Of a DNA stretch of 64,000 bases, positions 1-10,916 are shown piece after piece (position 1 is the stretch's first letter; each line of letters opens with the position of its first letter). The position numbers were made by a program, and so were the translations under genes. Location: the NCBI GenBank assembly GCA_964017065.1, contig OZ024784.1, positions 5,189,152 to 5,253,151 of the forward strand. The letters run 5' to 3'. This DNA comes from Haliclona indistincta. Lineage: Eukaryota; Porifera; Demospongiae; Haplosclerida; Chalinidae. The notes under the pieces are model-generated. The model saw nothing but the letters and a program-made list of their open reading frames with translations, searched no databases and was not told the origin of the DNA.

Positions 1-1
1 C

Positions 2-2170
2 GAAATCAACGATCGCAACGATATCCTCCCAGGCCATCATCTCGAGCTACTCGTGGAGAATATCGAGGCCTGTTCTCTTACAGAGGCTACAATCGGCACC
101 GTCAACCTGATAAAGTACACTGTGGACTCGCCTTGTTTACCAGTTGTCGGAATTCTTGGTCTGCTCTGCTCTACACACACTTCTCTTATTTCCCCACTGG
201 CCGGTCATGAGGGCATCGACCTCATACAGATGTCCATTGCAAACTCACCTATCTTTGAAACGTCGAAATTTAGCAGTTTTCCTCATTTATGGCGTGTGCT
301 TGGCAGTGGAGCAGTGTATGCAGATGCAGCAGTAAATCTGATGGACGAACTAGGATGGAAACGAGTTGCTGTTATTTATGATCACAACTCAGCATATTAC
401 TCCCATGTGGCATTGCACTTTAGGAAAGTTGTTCATAACAGGAATGACACACAGATAATTTTCTTTGATGCAGTTCTTGGAAAGAACACGTTACAGCTTC
501 GCCAGATTGTATCTAGTATCAAGAATCAAGCAGCAACTGTTCTCTTTGTTGCTCTGAGTGATTATCAATCAGCCAACCTTCTCTGCTTGCTCAATAAAGA
601 GAAGCTACATTATCCATCATACATTTGGTTGCAAGTTGGTAGCAGAGTGAATCGGATACTGGCAGCTGGAAAGTCTTTGGGGTTATGTGCAAATGAAGAC
701 ATTCTTTCAGCAAAAGAAGGTCACATTGATATGCAGATTCGGCGTGCTCAATCAAATCATTCTAAAATTCTAATATCAGGAGAAAACTACACACACTACA
801 TTGAAAAATATATGGCTGATTTTGAGGAAGTTAACAAGACTTACAGCTCGCATAAGATTGATCGTGACTTGACTTTCTCTAATTTAATGTACGATGAAGT
901 CTGGGCACTTGCTTTAGCTATAAACAACTCTCTCCCAGTACTCGAGAGCAAGAACCTCTCTATCGACAGCTACGCCATTGGACACAAAGAGATAACCACA
1001 TTGATTGAAGAGCAACTGGCTAATGTTAAGTTTCAAGGTGCAAGTGGTTTGATTGAGTTTAATCAAAAGAGAAGTGTTATTGCAACAGTTGATATATTCC
1101 AAATCTTCAACTCAAGCGAGGTATTTGTTGGAAGTTACGTTCCAGTCGTTGACTCTAATCATATGGTAATAGCGTACAATTTATCCATTGACATTGATAA
1201 AAATAAGATCCCTAATGGTCAACCAGATTTAAGGAACGTACTCTTACCATTACCTGTAACCATCATACTCTATATTGCCACTGTTGCAATGATTGTCTTC
1301 ACCACGGTTGTGTTTATTCTTCTTATCTACTACAGAGAGTGGCCCGAAGTAAAAGCCAACAGTCCTTTTCTCTGTGTTATCATGCTGATTGGATGCTACT
1401 TGCTTATCTTTGGAATCATTTTTCGAACAACTTACACTCATTTTTGGTCTATTTGGCTCAACGACAATCATGTCTACAGTGCTTTGGTTACAATGGACAG
1501 TTTTTGCTCATCAACTGGGCTTATACTATTAGTGATAACTGTCTTCTTCAAGTTGTTAAGAGTTCACCATTTTTTCTCCTACATGACACTCAAGTTGCGC
1601 CAGTTGTGGCGTACCTGCTCCATGATGCTACTTATTCTGGTTTTGTCACTTTGGATTGGATTTGGATTTATTGCAATAACCATTGGAATACGAATACAAC
1701 CACAACTTCGTAATGATTCTGTTATCGAAGGAAACAAGTTAGTAATATATCAGTATTTGGAGTACCCTGGTATGGTGAAACGGTACTTGGATTTGGTCAC
1801 TACTCTGTATGTGGCTATTTTTGTTATCTTGATTGTTTATCTTGCTATCAGAACACGAAAAATTGAGCAAAAACAGTTTAAAGACACAAAGAAATCAAAT
1901 GTTTTTGTGACACTGCTGATAGTAAGTGTCGTAAGTCAAGTTGCCATATCAGAAATCCTTCGTGAAGAAAATCTTTCCTGGATAAGCATTCTATTGACTA
2001 GTCTTATATCTTTATTTATACCGCTGAGTGTGTTCATAGTACTATTACTGCCTAAGCTGATACCTTCCATGCGCAAACCAAAGCCTCGCAGGAGACCTTC
2101 TCGACAACTATCAAGAAGACGTTCCTCAGGAATATCCGTCAAAAACGCTCTTTACAATATGTCTTTTTAG
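2..2170 (+). CDS. GABA-B-like class C GPCR, 5' partial
   Basis: The reading frame is already open at the first bases of the window (frame of position 2), and those codons align with the middle of the second receptor's ligand domain (…LLPG.xLEL…), so the start and signal peptide lie upstream. The visible part holds most of a Venus-flytrap ligand-binding domain (to about position 1230) followed by seven hydrophobic segments and a short basic tail rich in Arg/Ser. There is no cysteine-rich linker between flytrap and membrane part, which points to GABA-B type rather than metabotropic glutamate type. It shares the FKDTKK.NVFV segment before TM6 with its neighbour. Family role: dimeric plasma-membrane receptor coupled to G proteins; the ligand here is unknown. 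The visible coding part is a single exon of about 720 codons ending in TAG. Confidence 0.88.
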   Translation, partial: EINDRNDILPGHHLELLVENIEACSLTEATIGTVNLIKYTVDSPCLPVVGILGLLCSTHTSLISPLAGHEGIDLIQMSIANSPIFETSKFSSFPHLWRVLGSGAVYADAAVNLMDELGWKRVAVIYDHNSAYYSHVALHFRKVVHNRNDTQIIFFDAVLGKNTLQLRQIVSSIKNQAATVLFVALSDYQSANLLCLLNKEKLHYPSYIWLQVGSRVNRILAAGKSLGLCANEDILSAKEGHIDMQIRRAQSNHSKILISGENYTHYIEKYMADFEEVNKTYSSHKIDRDLTFSNLMYDEVWALALAINNSLPVLESKNLSIDSYAIGHKEITTLIEEQLANVKFQGASGLIEFNQKRSVIATVDIFQIFNSSEVFVGSYVPVVDSNHMVIAYNLSIDIDKNKIPNGQPDLRNVLLPLPVTIILYIATVAMIVFTTVVFILLIYYREWPEVKANSPFLCVIMLIGCYLLIFGIIFRTTYTHFWSIWLNDNHVYSALVTMDSFCSSTGLILLVITVFFKLLRVHHFFSYMTLKLRQLWRTCSMMLLILVLSLWIGFGFIAITIGIRIQPQLRNDSVIEGNKLVIYQYLEYPGMVKRYLDLVTTLYVAIFVILIVYLAIRTRKIEQKQFKDTKKSNVFVTLLIVSVVSQVAISEILREENLSWISILLTSLISLFIPLSVFIVLLLPKLIPSMRKPKPRRRPSRQLSRRRSSGISVKNALYNMSF

Positions 2171-4182
2171 AATAGTTTCTTTGTATAATAATTTTTTTTG
2201 TGTGATAATAACTTAACCATAAGTGACACTGTCAATGTTTACTACTGCACAGATTACTTGCTAACATAACAACACCTTGTCCATGGACAAGTAACAGTAC
2301 AGTATGCGTGCTCTCAGCATGTCCAGGTATGCATGTACCAGTGACATAGGTTCCTATGTGTGTATCATGTTTTGGCACTTAGCCTAAAAACAAGCTAGCT
2401 GGTGTAGTGCTGAGATATGCACTATAGCTTAGGTCATTACAACACAGCGTTGTATAATTACTTTAGTACCACTATGGTTTATGCTATGATCTTAGTGCCG
2501 TGCTAAACTAGAATGGTACAGGTGTCAATGGCAAACACAAACTTGACAATTGTTACTTGTACCAGGGTAATGCTGATTTAGGAAGAGCAACATTAATACA
2601 TGTAGCTAGGATGTAAAAACTAGCAAGTGATAATACAATTCTGAGAAAACTGCTACGCTGTAGTATTAAGTTAGCCCTTTTGATCCAGTTGTTACACATT
2701 TTAGAAGAAAACTTTAACTTTTAGCTACTTATATCTAAAGTTTCGGTAATTATTGCTCTGCAGGTACACAGCGTATTATCTTTATTTTATAGCTTGCAGA
2801 ACTAATTTTCAACAAAATATGTAAGCAGCAACTTATTAGAAATTCATGTTTTGGTTTTCCCTAAATGGAATTCATTTTCATCTTCAAAGGTGCTGAACAT
2901 GAACTAATTGGTGATAGCAGCATAGACAACAATTTCCCACTAAACATGCAGAAAGTTGTTGTTGGGTCTGAATGTCCAGGGCGTCATAAAATATACTCTG
3001 AGGGTGGATATCTTATAGCAGAAAAACAACTGGTACACTACAACATAAACACAATTATACATGCAGGTTCATAGCCAAATCCAAAAAGGAAAGGTCAGAA
3101 TTGGACCAATAATTTGCTAATAATGTGTTGAAGTCCATGGCTAAAATTGCCTCTTCACAGTGCCTAAAGCATAATGCATGTCTTTTTTCTCTCTTAGCAA
3201 GCCATTCAACTGGGCAAAGTGGACGACATAAAGAGGATAAGTCAGTAGACTCCAGGCTTGTATGTCATTAACAGGATGATAACATTCTCTAATTTCTATC
3301 TGCTGTTGAACATTTGTAGGCAGAGGCCTCAGAACTGAAACATCTGAAACTAGGCACCAAAGGTGCAGATGCCTCGGTGGAACATTTGACATACACAGTA
3401 ACTGCAGCTATTATACCTTTCTGTACAGCAATCACAAAGCAATAGTTATGCAATCAGCTGAAGCCAATCAGTGCTGTCCACAATTCGACTGGGCGTGTCT
3501 GCAATGTTCAGTACTGCCCATGCATGCATGCATACTGAACACGAGCGAGATAGCTTCCATAGCTTGCTTACACAATTTCTCTGGACCAGCGCTGCTATCC
3601 TGTAGTGAAATTCTAACCTATCAGCTTCTAGGTAGTCAACTGTGGATAGCTTTGCCTTTGAAGAACTCCAGATCGCCAGCAACAGCCATGATAAATCGCG
3701 AGGGAGCAAATTGCGCCATAACTCATGAACTAAGCTTCGTATGAAGTTTTCACATGATCGAAAGCGAGATAATACCGTGTTCTACTTGCATTGCTAGTTT
3801 CAGAGCTTAACTTTCAGCGTGCGCCTACAAAACTTAACCAGGTGACGAGGTAACTCACGAACAGAGCCTTATAACCAAAATCCTTACAATTCATTTTCAA
3901 GCAAATATCGACTTTAGCTTGTGTTGCACGTTTCAGCGCTTAGTTTTCAGCGAGCGACGAGAAATCCTGCCGACAGACAGACAGACAGATACACACATAC
4001 ACAAACCGTACCGACTACCGTATGCCCCGTGGCTCCGCCCACCGAGGCATAAAAAGCACAAACTACAACACTTCAAAGCAATGCACGTTGACGGTTGCAA
4101 TAATCATAGGCTCATTAATATAGAGAAGTGGGCAGAGCTCAGACTGTTACTAGCTATCTTAGGGCTGGCTGACGTAAACAAG
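2171..4182. other. Spacer between the two receptor genes
   Basis: About 2 kb without a convincing gene. It contains the 3' UTR of the first receptor and the promoter/5' leader of the second. Short open frames on both strands have no recognisable domain or neighbouring exon. A GACA microsatellite and a small GC-rich hairpin lie at about 3971-4054. Confidence 0.5.
3971..4054 (+). repeat. GACA tract plus GC-rich hairpin, possible repeat-element tail
   Basis: A (GACA)n run passes into an ACACA-rich stretch and then into an imperfect hairpin whose arms read TATGCCCCGTGG and CCACCGAGGCATA. It is GC-rich against AT-rich surroundings. The shape resembles the end of a short interspersed element, but no second copy is present in this window. 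Confidence 0.35.
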
Positions 4183-6630
4183 ATGAAGTCACTTTTTGTC
4201 TTATTGGTGTTCCTACTGGCAGCTATGTGCAGCGTGACAAAGTCGACTACGACGACGGGGTCGGACTTCTCTTTCTCGTGTCCAAATGTTTTTAACTTGT
4301 CGTACTGCAAAAACTCAGCTGTCCCAGACACCCGTACTCCCATTTACATCTTAGCTCTGGTGCCGTTTCCTGACGACAGAGAAAATGCAGGATGGGACTA
4401 TGGCGTGCAAATGCTCCCTGGTGGACGCATTGCACGCGATTTCATCAACTGTAACCGCTCTGATCTTCTTCCTGGATACCGCTTGGAGCTAATCGAAAGT
4501 AACCACGAAGCCTGCGGAATATCGCAAATTGTGGAAGAAGTTTACATTAACTTGGCACGGTTTGGTCTTGACCAGGAGTGTGGTCCTGTAGTAGCTATAG
4601 CAGGTCTCACTTGTTCTCCTAGCACTGTTAGGGTTTCTCAAGTAGCAGGTCGTGTTGGTAGTGATCTCATACAACTTGCAAGTGCAGGCTCTCCCATTTT
4701 TGACAGGGACACCGACTTCAAAACATATCCACGTCTCTGGCGCTATGTGAGTTCAGCTGGTGTGTATGTGGACGTTGTCATTGAGCTAATGAAACAACTG
4801 GATTGGTCTAGCATTGGTCTGATACACGACTTAGACAGTGAGTACTACTTTAATATAGCACAAACTTTTATTAAAGCAGTCAAAACAAACAACTTCACTC
4901 TACGATCATCATTTGGTCTCGAAAGCACAAGCTCTAAGCTATTAAGCAATGCTATTCAGTCCATCAAGGACTCTGGAATAAAGGTCATTTTCTGTTCAAC
5001 AACATTTGCTCAATCGACTTTACTGATATGCAGAGCAGCGAACGAAGGACTTATTTCGCCAAATTACTTGTGGATATTTCCAGATATGTACATTGCAGAT
5101 TTTGAAGAGCAAATCTTGGGAATCGACTGTGATAGTGAGACTTTATACAAAGGAATCAACAGATCTCTTCTCCTACAGTATGATCTGCTAAATAAAGTCG
5201 ATGATGTTCAATTGTCAGGAGGAATGTTTCGTAATTATCTCGATTTGTACAAACAGCATCTTGAAGAAGTCCAAAGAGACTATGACATTAGTGACAGAGA
5301 TCTGTTCATATCTACTGGAATTGCTTATAGCCACCTTCTCTTTGATCAAATCTGGAGCTTAGCTAATGCCCTGAATCAATCTTTTCCTCAACTTCACAGC
5401 ATGAATATATCTATTGAACACAATACAGTAGGTAATGCTCCCTTGGCTGATTTGCTCGAAAACAGCCTTTCACAGCTAAACATACTCGGAATAACTGGCA
5501 AAATAAATTTTGACGAAAAGAGGGTTTATCCAACAACCATAAGGATTGTTTATCCGAACATCACAAATATTAGTACATCATGTACCATCAATGAAACGAC
5601 AGTGGGCAGATATCGTAACAAGTCTCTTCTGTCTTTCAAATTGAATTTAACAGATGTCCCATTGGCTATAGACAGTCCAAATTTAGAGACTCTGTCAGCT
5701 GTGGTGATAGCCTTTGTGTACTTAGCCATCATAACTGTTACTGTTCTTATTTCAATAGTGCTTGGTCTGTTTTACTATAACCGGAACAAGCCTAAAGTTA
5801 AAGCCTCGAGTCCTTTTCTGACCATTTTCATGTTCATTGGCTGCTACTTGCTCTGTCTAGCTGCAGTGCTTCGTATAACTTATGGCGGATTTGGTGGCAA
5901 GACCATAGTTGGCACACTTTTTGCTTTTATGTGTGGTCTCGAGTTGTTTTTGGAGCAAAATGGCTATAGTTTGATTCTAGTGACACTATTTATTAAACTC
6001 CTTCGTGTGCATCATATCTTTAACAACAAACAACTAAGAGAATTATCCAATATATGGAAGAATGGCTCCCTGGCAGTGTTAGTACTGATTCTGTGCACCA
6101 TTCCAAATATTCTGTCAATTGTTATTGTTACAATACAGACACCAAATTACAACAAGAGTATACTGGAACTACCTGACGTGAGAGATGAAAACGGTGTACG
6201 TGTTGAGAAGCTAATCGTCAGCTGCAACCTACAAAATGGTCTTTCATACATACCTTCATACTTTCCACTTGTTGTCTATCTCATCTTAATTATTTACCTG
6301 TCCATCACAATGCGCAGAATTAAAAATAGAAACTTCAAGGACACAAAGAAAGTGAATGTTTTTGTAATGATTGATTCCTTGCTGACAGTGACCTACATCA
6401 TCTCTTGGTGGTTTCTATTGATCAATCACAAGAAACAGTATGTTGTTTTGGTGCAATCTCTCTTTCCATTGGCTGTAGTGGTAGCTTGTCAGGCAATTTT
6501 AATAGCACCTAAAGTCACCCCGCCTTGGTGGACTAAAGCAGTCAGTTGCACTAAAGCACACGCACAGGAAGTCAATAGAAAAATTTCAACATCATCAACA
6601 GCTCAATTGATCAGTTTTACCAAAGACTAA
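4183..6630 (+). CDS. GABA-B-like class C GPCR, complete
   Basis: Single-exon gene for about 815 residues. The open frame runs further upstream (from 3919), but the ATG at 4183 begins a clear signal peptide (MKSLFVLLVFLLAAM…), so I choose it. Then come a flytrap ligand domain (about residues 45-470) with several N-glycosylation sites, no Cys-rich linker, and seven membrane segments (from about residue 500 to 790). The YNRNKPKVKASSPFL segment after TM1 and FKDTKK.NVFV before TM6 match the upstream neighbour, so these are tandem paralogues. Family role: G-protein-coupled receptor of the GABA-B class at the cell surface. Whether it binds GABA cannot be read from the sequence. No C-terminal coiled coil of the vertebrate GABA-B type is visible. 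Confidence 0.9.
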   Translation: MKSLFVLLVFLLAAMCSVTKSTTTTGSDFSFSCPNVFNLSYCKNSAVPDTRTPIYILALVPFPDDRENAGWDYGVQMLPGGRIARDFINCNRSDLLPGYRLELIESNHEACGISQIVEEVYINLARFGLDQECGPVVAIAGLTCSPSTVRVSQVAGRVGSDLIQLASAGSPIFDRDTDFKTYPRLWRYVSSAGVYVDVVIELMKQLDWSSIGLIHDLDSEYYFNIAQTFIKAVKTNNFTLRSSFGLESTSSKLLSNAIQSIKDSGIKVIFCSTTFAQSTLLICRAANEGLISPNYLWIFPDMYIADFEEQILGIDCDSETLYKGINRSLLLQYDLLNKVDDVQLSGGMFRNYLDLYKQHLEEVQRDYDISDRDLFISTGIAYSHLLFDQIWSLANALNQSFPQLHSMNISIEHNTVGNAPLADLLENSLSQLNILGITGKINFDEKRVYPTTIRIVYPNITNISTSCTINETTVGRYRNKSLLSFKLNLTDVPLAIDSPNLETLSAVVIAFVYLAIITVTVLISIVLGLFYYNRNKPKVKASSPFLTIFMFIGCYLLCLAAVLRITYGGFGGKTIVGTLFAFMCGLELFLEQNGYSLILVTLFIKLLRVHHIFNNKQLRELSNIWKNGSLAVLVLILCTIPNILSIVIVTIQTPNYNKSILELPDVRDENGVRVEKLIVSCNLQNGLSYIPSYFPLVVYLILIIYLSITMRRIKNRNFKDTKKVNVFVMIDSLLTVTYIISWWFLLINHKKQYVVLVQSLFPLAVVVACQAILIAPKVTPPWWTKAVSCTKAHAQEVNRKISTSSTAQLISFTKD

Positions 6631-7178
6631 TAACTCATTGTTAAACAGCCATATTATATAAACTTTTATGCATCATCATAATGTACTGTGCTAAGTTTGT
6701 GTTGACAAAGAAAATGTTTTGATAAGATACATGCTCCTACACATTCTATCTGGTATAAATAGCTCTTGATTAAAACTACGTTAGTCAGGAGATGTATTCA
6801 TTGATCTGATAATAAACGAGGATATAGAGTTAGGATATCGTGCAGGTCAATGAAATGGTCACAAACTTGAACCACAATGCTACCTACTAGTCTATATAAT
6901 CTGAACCATAAAGGAACACTTTTGTGTTTATGGAGTTATCCTTTGATGACTCACACACTCACCTTTTGACAGCTAAACATATAATTGGAATTTTAGCAGC
7001 GTTTATCCAACAGCAATAACATCATTATTTGAGGCGCAATAGTGGCAAATCTCATTCATTCAGAATAAAATATACACCACCAGAACACAGTCACCAGCGG
7101 ATATTAATTTCGAGATAGGACCTCTCTGATAGCTTTGCGTACACATAACTTAGTTCAACAAGTTTTGACAGGTTTAAG

Positions 7179-7229
7179 CAGGAGCACATGAACAGATGCA
7201 TGAACAGAGCACATGTTCATGTGCTCCTG
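7179..7229. repeat. Perfect 16-bp inverted repeat
   Basis: CAGGAGCACATGAACA at 7179-7194 is repeated in reverse complement at 7214-7229, with a 19-base loop. It sits directly before the decayed receptor copy. Confidence 0.8.
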
Positions 7230-7235
7230 GTTTAA

Positions 7236-7700
7236 GTGAATGAGTACTCTTTTAACGTTCATTGGCTGCTGACTAGCCGCACTACTCATTATGGTGGAAT
7301 AAGAGTTAATCAAACATTTTGGCTTCCTGCTGTTCTAACATGTTGTTCCTCACAAGTTGTTCTTAGAGCAAATTACGTTTTCATTGACTGTGTACAGGAA
7401 AATGTAATCAAGAACAGCTCCCTGGCAGTAACTAGTCACCTGGTAGTAACAATTGTTGCATATAAAGAGGCTCTGCATTGCAGCTGCCTGTTTATGTAAT
7501 GATTTGTAGTAGTTTCACACTTTCTAATCTGTCTCATATACCTGTCTATCACAACAGACCTTCAAAGACACTAGGAAAGCAAACAATTTTGTAACAATCA
7601 ATCTCACTGACAGTGATTATATCCTCTCTTGGTGGTTGCTAATAGTTTATTGTAATTTGGAGAACTCTTTCCATTGGCTGTAGCAGTTAGAATAAATTAT
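7236..7700 (+). pseudogene. Decayed third GABA-B-like receptor copy (TM region)
   Basis: Pieces of the 3' half of the 4183-6630 receptor can be followed in the same order but with stops, frameshifts and large gaps. TTCATTGGCTGCT near 7257 matches TM2, AGAACAGCTCCCTGGCAGT near 7412 matches the TM4 region, and the stretch 7520-7690 matches TM5-TM7, including the TTCAAAGACACTAGGAAAGC and TCTCTTGGTGG segments. No continuous frame remains. This indicates that the receptor array was once longer. Confidence 0.75.
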
Positions 7701-7847
7701 ACACTTTCTGCACATGGTCTTCAGAATGAGTTTTGGTATACATCGCAAATTGTATGCAAAAAACTACACTTGCTGTTATTTTGTTAGCTAAGCAGTCATG
7801 TACTTATTACTATCCTACATGTCTATGAAACTGTAGTTGAATATCTG

Positions 7848-10432
7848 CTAGTGATTACGTAGAGTCACTTTGCATGGAACACGATCAGCTGGCTGGAGTG
7901 TTGTAAGTTGAACCTGCACTAGCTTGTAGTCAGTGGGGAGAGCAAAGTTGAAAGTCTGGAACAGTCTGGCTAATGCCAACTTTGCCTCCATCTTCGAAAA
8001 TAAAACAAGCATAAATGAAGTGGTAATAATAATTATAATTTACTAACCATAGCAAAGTGTTTGCCGATACATGAGCGATGTCCTACTCCAAATGGTATGT
8101 AAACAAATGAGTTGGGTCTAAATGAACACAAGATATACACAAAGCATTAAAATCTATGCACTACCTACACTGGCTTTCCTGATTCAAATCGGTCAGGATT
8201 GAACACATCGGGATCCTCAAAATACATGCTCAGTCTTGATGTTATAATTGAAGGCATCTATAAAGCAAGCATCATAATATTTTTTTGGTAGTGCACTGCA
8301 CTTCACACCTGTACAATAGTATTCTGAGGTATATCGTATCCACTCAACTTCATCCCTCCCTTTGGTGTCACCTTGGCAAAACCACCAACAGGAGGGCACA
8401 GACGAAGAGTTTCAAGTAAAACCTGAGAACATGAAAAAATAACTACATAATTATAATAGCTAGAATGTGACATTCAAAGGTTGCCCTGGTAACCACTGTC
8501 TGTGCACACATAATGACTAACATGCGAGCACGCTAAATTATTAATCACAGCTGGATCTGTGGATATTACCTGTTCAGTGTATTTGAGGTTATCAAGGTCA
8601 TCTGCATCGACTGACTGCTTGTCACCCAACACCTCATCGATCTCTTCATGCAGTCTAGATAGAAAATTTGACACACAATGTAAACATTAGAATTACTCCC
8701 TACCTTGCTAGAACATCAGGATGCTGTAGTAACAGAACTACTGCAAACACTAGTAGGTTCCCAGTGGTCTCCTGACCTGTTCAACACAAGTTTAGTTACT
8801 AGTAACACACACAAAAGCAGCTGCCTTTAAAACTCGGCAAGGAGCTACCAACTGTGCCTCCCACTGCTGGTGTGGGCATCTGGTAGTCCCACAACTACCA
8901 CTAGTGGACATGAGACACAGCCAGTGTGCTTTGCTCCTAAGGTACCCATTTATGGGTGGGCTGACACCAGGGCACCCATCAACCCACCTACCTACATGCA
9001 TGCATGCATGCACGGATGCTTGCGCACACACAGTTAAACCTACCAGCAATATAGAAGGTAGCAAAGTCATCCACCAGTGTGTCAATATCCATTGAGTCAT
9101 TGACTTCTGTATAGAACACATAACAGATACTCACTGATGTACCCAGCACGTACGAGCAGTCCTGAGAATGTGTGTTAGAATGTCATTAGGTACTTGGTCT
9201 CCTCTCTCAAGAGCAGCTATCCTGCGCTGAATACAGTCTCTACCAATTATCCTAACAGCATTGGCTGCCTCAGCATATTGCCTTGAATCAAATGGATGAA
9301 GGTACTGCAAAATTATCGTCACAATGCAATGAATGCACTCTATTGCCTTACACGATAAGGAAACATGGTTGACATTTGTTTTTGAACTCCCTCAAAGCAT
9401 AATGAAATAATAGAGTGAAGGCTTCCATCAATCTTAGCATACTTCAGACCAAGATTACTACCATTCCATATTTTAGAAAAATCAGATGAAAAAGCAACCT
9501 AAATTTTGCACAGATATTTTACAGTCTTAATTTGCCTTCAGAAAATACGATGTACCTTGCTAATCACATCCATGGTAAGGTCAGAAATGTGATCCTTCAT
9601 GGGTACTGGTGTCTCACCATCAGCTAGTGGTTTCAAGGTCTCTAGTAACTGGTCCACACATGTGTTGAAGGATGGTATCATCTCCCTCAGTGTACTATAA
9701 TACAGAACAACACAGCATCACTCACTATACTAGTGCTGGTGAGGTTACCTCCTCTTGAAGGCAGGATCATAGATCTGTCGTCTGGGCTTCCATGTCTCAT
9801 AATCAAGAATAGTGAGTATTCCATCCTTCAGGAAACTACATGTACCAAGACCATTGCTCAATGGTTGACAATAAGGGTGACTGACATACCGAACTCCACA
9901 GAGATAATGGAACACTTTGTACACGATGAATGGCTTTGTGTGCTTTGGCTGCATCATCAATTCCTGTAAGTACATGTAACATAGTAGAATACATGATTAT
10001 GACTGTTCTACCTTAAAATCATTGGGATTGAAGGTGAGAATCAATGGACGCCAAATGAAGAAAGTAACGAGTACTTCTTTACGTCCTGTTCCCTCGTACC
10101 TATTGTGTGTATGCTGTGTTGCAGTGTTAAAAATAATTGCTGTACCATATAAGGAAGAGATCCGTAAATGCTATATTTTCAACTTTATTCTCTTTTTGAT
10201 ATTTGATTATATCGGACAAGTGTCCAAGATAAAAACTGCATAAGAGTAAAAGTGATTTGACCTGAGCAGTGCCAATACCTTTAGTCTATCAGTATGCATA
10301 CCTTGGCAATGGAGGGGATGGTATGTGGGAATACTGGAGATGTACCCAGAGCAAGTAGAAGCTGAACGTGAGAAAGACGAACACACCTAGCCCAACCACG
10401 CCTAGCAATACAGCCAGCCAGCTTAGAGCCAT
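7848..10432 (-). CDS. CYP46A-like cytochrome P450, copy A
   Basis: Fifteen exons can be joined with consistent splice phases into about 514 residues; exon 1 is 10302-10432 and the last is 7848-7991. Features: N-terminal membrane anchor followed by HIPSPPLP, I-helix FYIAGQETTGN, K-helix E-T-L-R followed by LCPP, PERF-type segment FNPDRF, and haem loop PFGVGHRSCIG with the Cys ligand. The segments VGRDxxQRRxxALxRG and DILTxIL match the CYP46A (cholesterol 24-hydroxylase) family. Family role: ER-bound sterol side-chain hydroxylase using NADPH-P450 reductase. The actual sterol in a sponge is unknown. It lies head to head with a paralogue that has the same exon lengths in exons 2-14. Intron 9 (8778-9043) is enlarged and holds an ATGC microsatellite. 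Confidence 0.88.
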
Positions 10433-10916
10433 TGCTGTTTATTGCTTGTCGGTTATCCTGCCGGGCTTTTATAGTAAACTTCACTAATGATGCAACTTAT
10501 CCGTTAGCTTACAGTACATCGCCGTGGGCGATAATAATTATCGTAATTTTGCAGAGTTGCTAATCACTATTGTGTCGTGGTTGGAGCGCGGGTTAGAGGT
10601 CACAGGAAAGGCGAGTACACAAGGCTCGCTCAGGCTCGTACAGCAGATTTAGCGTCGCACGCATGCGTACTCGTAACTCTGGTTATCCGCAGAGAAGTTA
10701 GAAGTAGACGTCTACTACTTCCTTCCACCGTGATTTGAGCTGCCTAGCTGTCACAAGAGCTCTGAGAGCTAGCTGCATAGCTAGCTGCGCTGATACTGTC
10801 CTCTTGAGATCACACTGCGCTTGCGCAGTCCACGTTTACGGTCGGCCGTTATACGTTGCGTTGACGGTACGGCCGTACTGCAGCTAGCCAATAATACCTT
10901 GGAAAACCGCTGTACA
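10433..10916. promoter_or_regulatory. Shared upstream region of the two P450 genes
   Basis: The 484 bp between the two divergent start codons must contain both promoters. It is more GC-rich than nearby introns, with several CpG-rich stretches and a self-complementary AGCTAGCTGCATAGCTAGCT block near 10769. No TATA box can be assigned with confidence. Confidence 0.45.

Noticed and set aside
2865..3074. Small ORF of 69 codons between the receptors
   Set aside because: No signal peptide, domain, neighbouring exon or codon pattern supports it.
3919..4182. N-terminal extension of the second receptor by 88 codons
   Set aside because: It crosses a microsatellite and would bury the clear signal peptide that begins at 4183.
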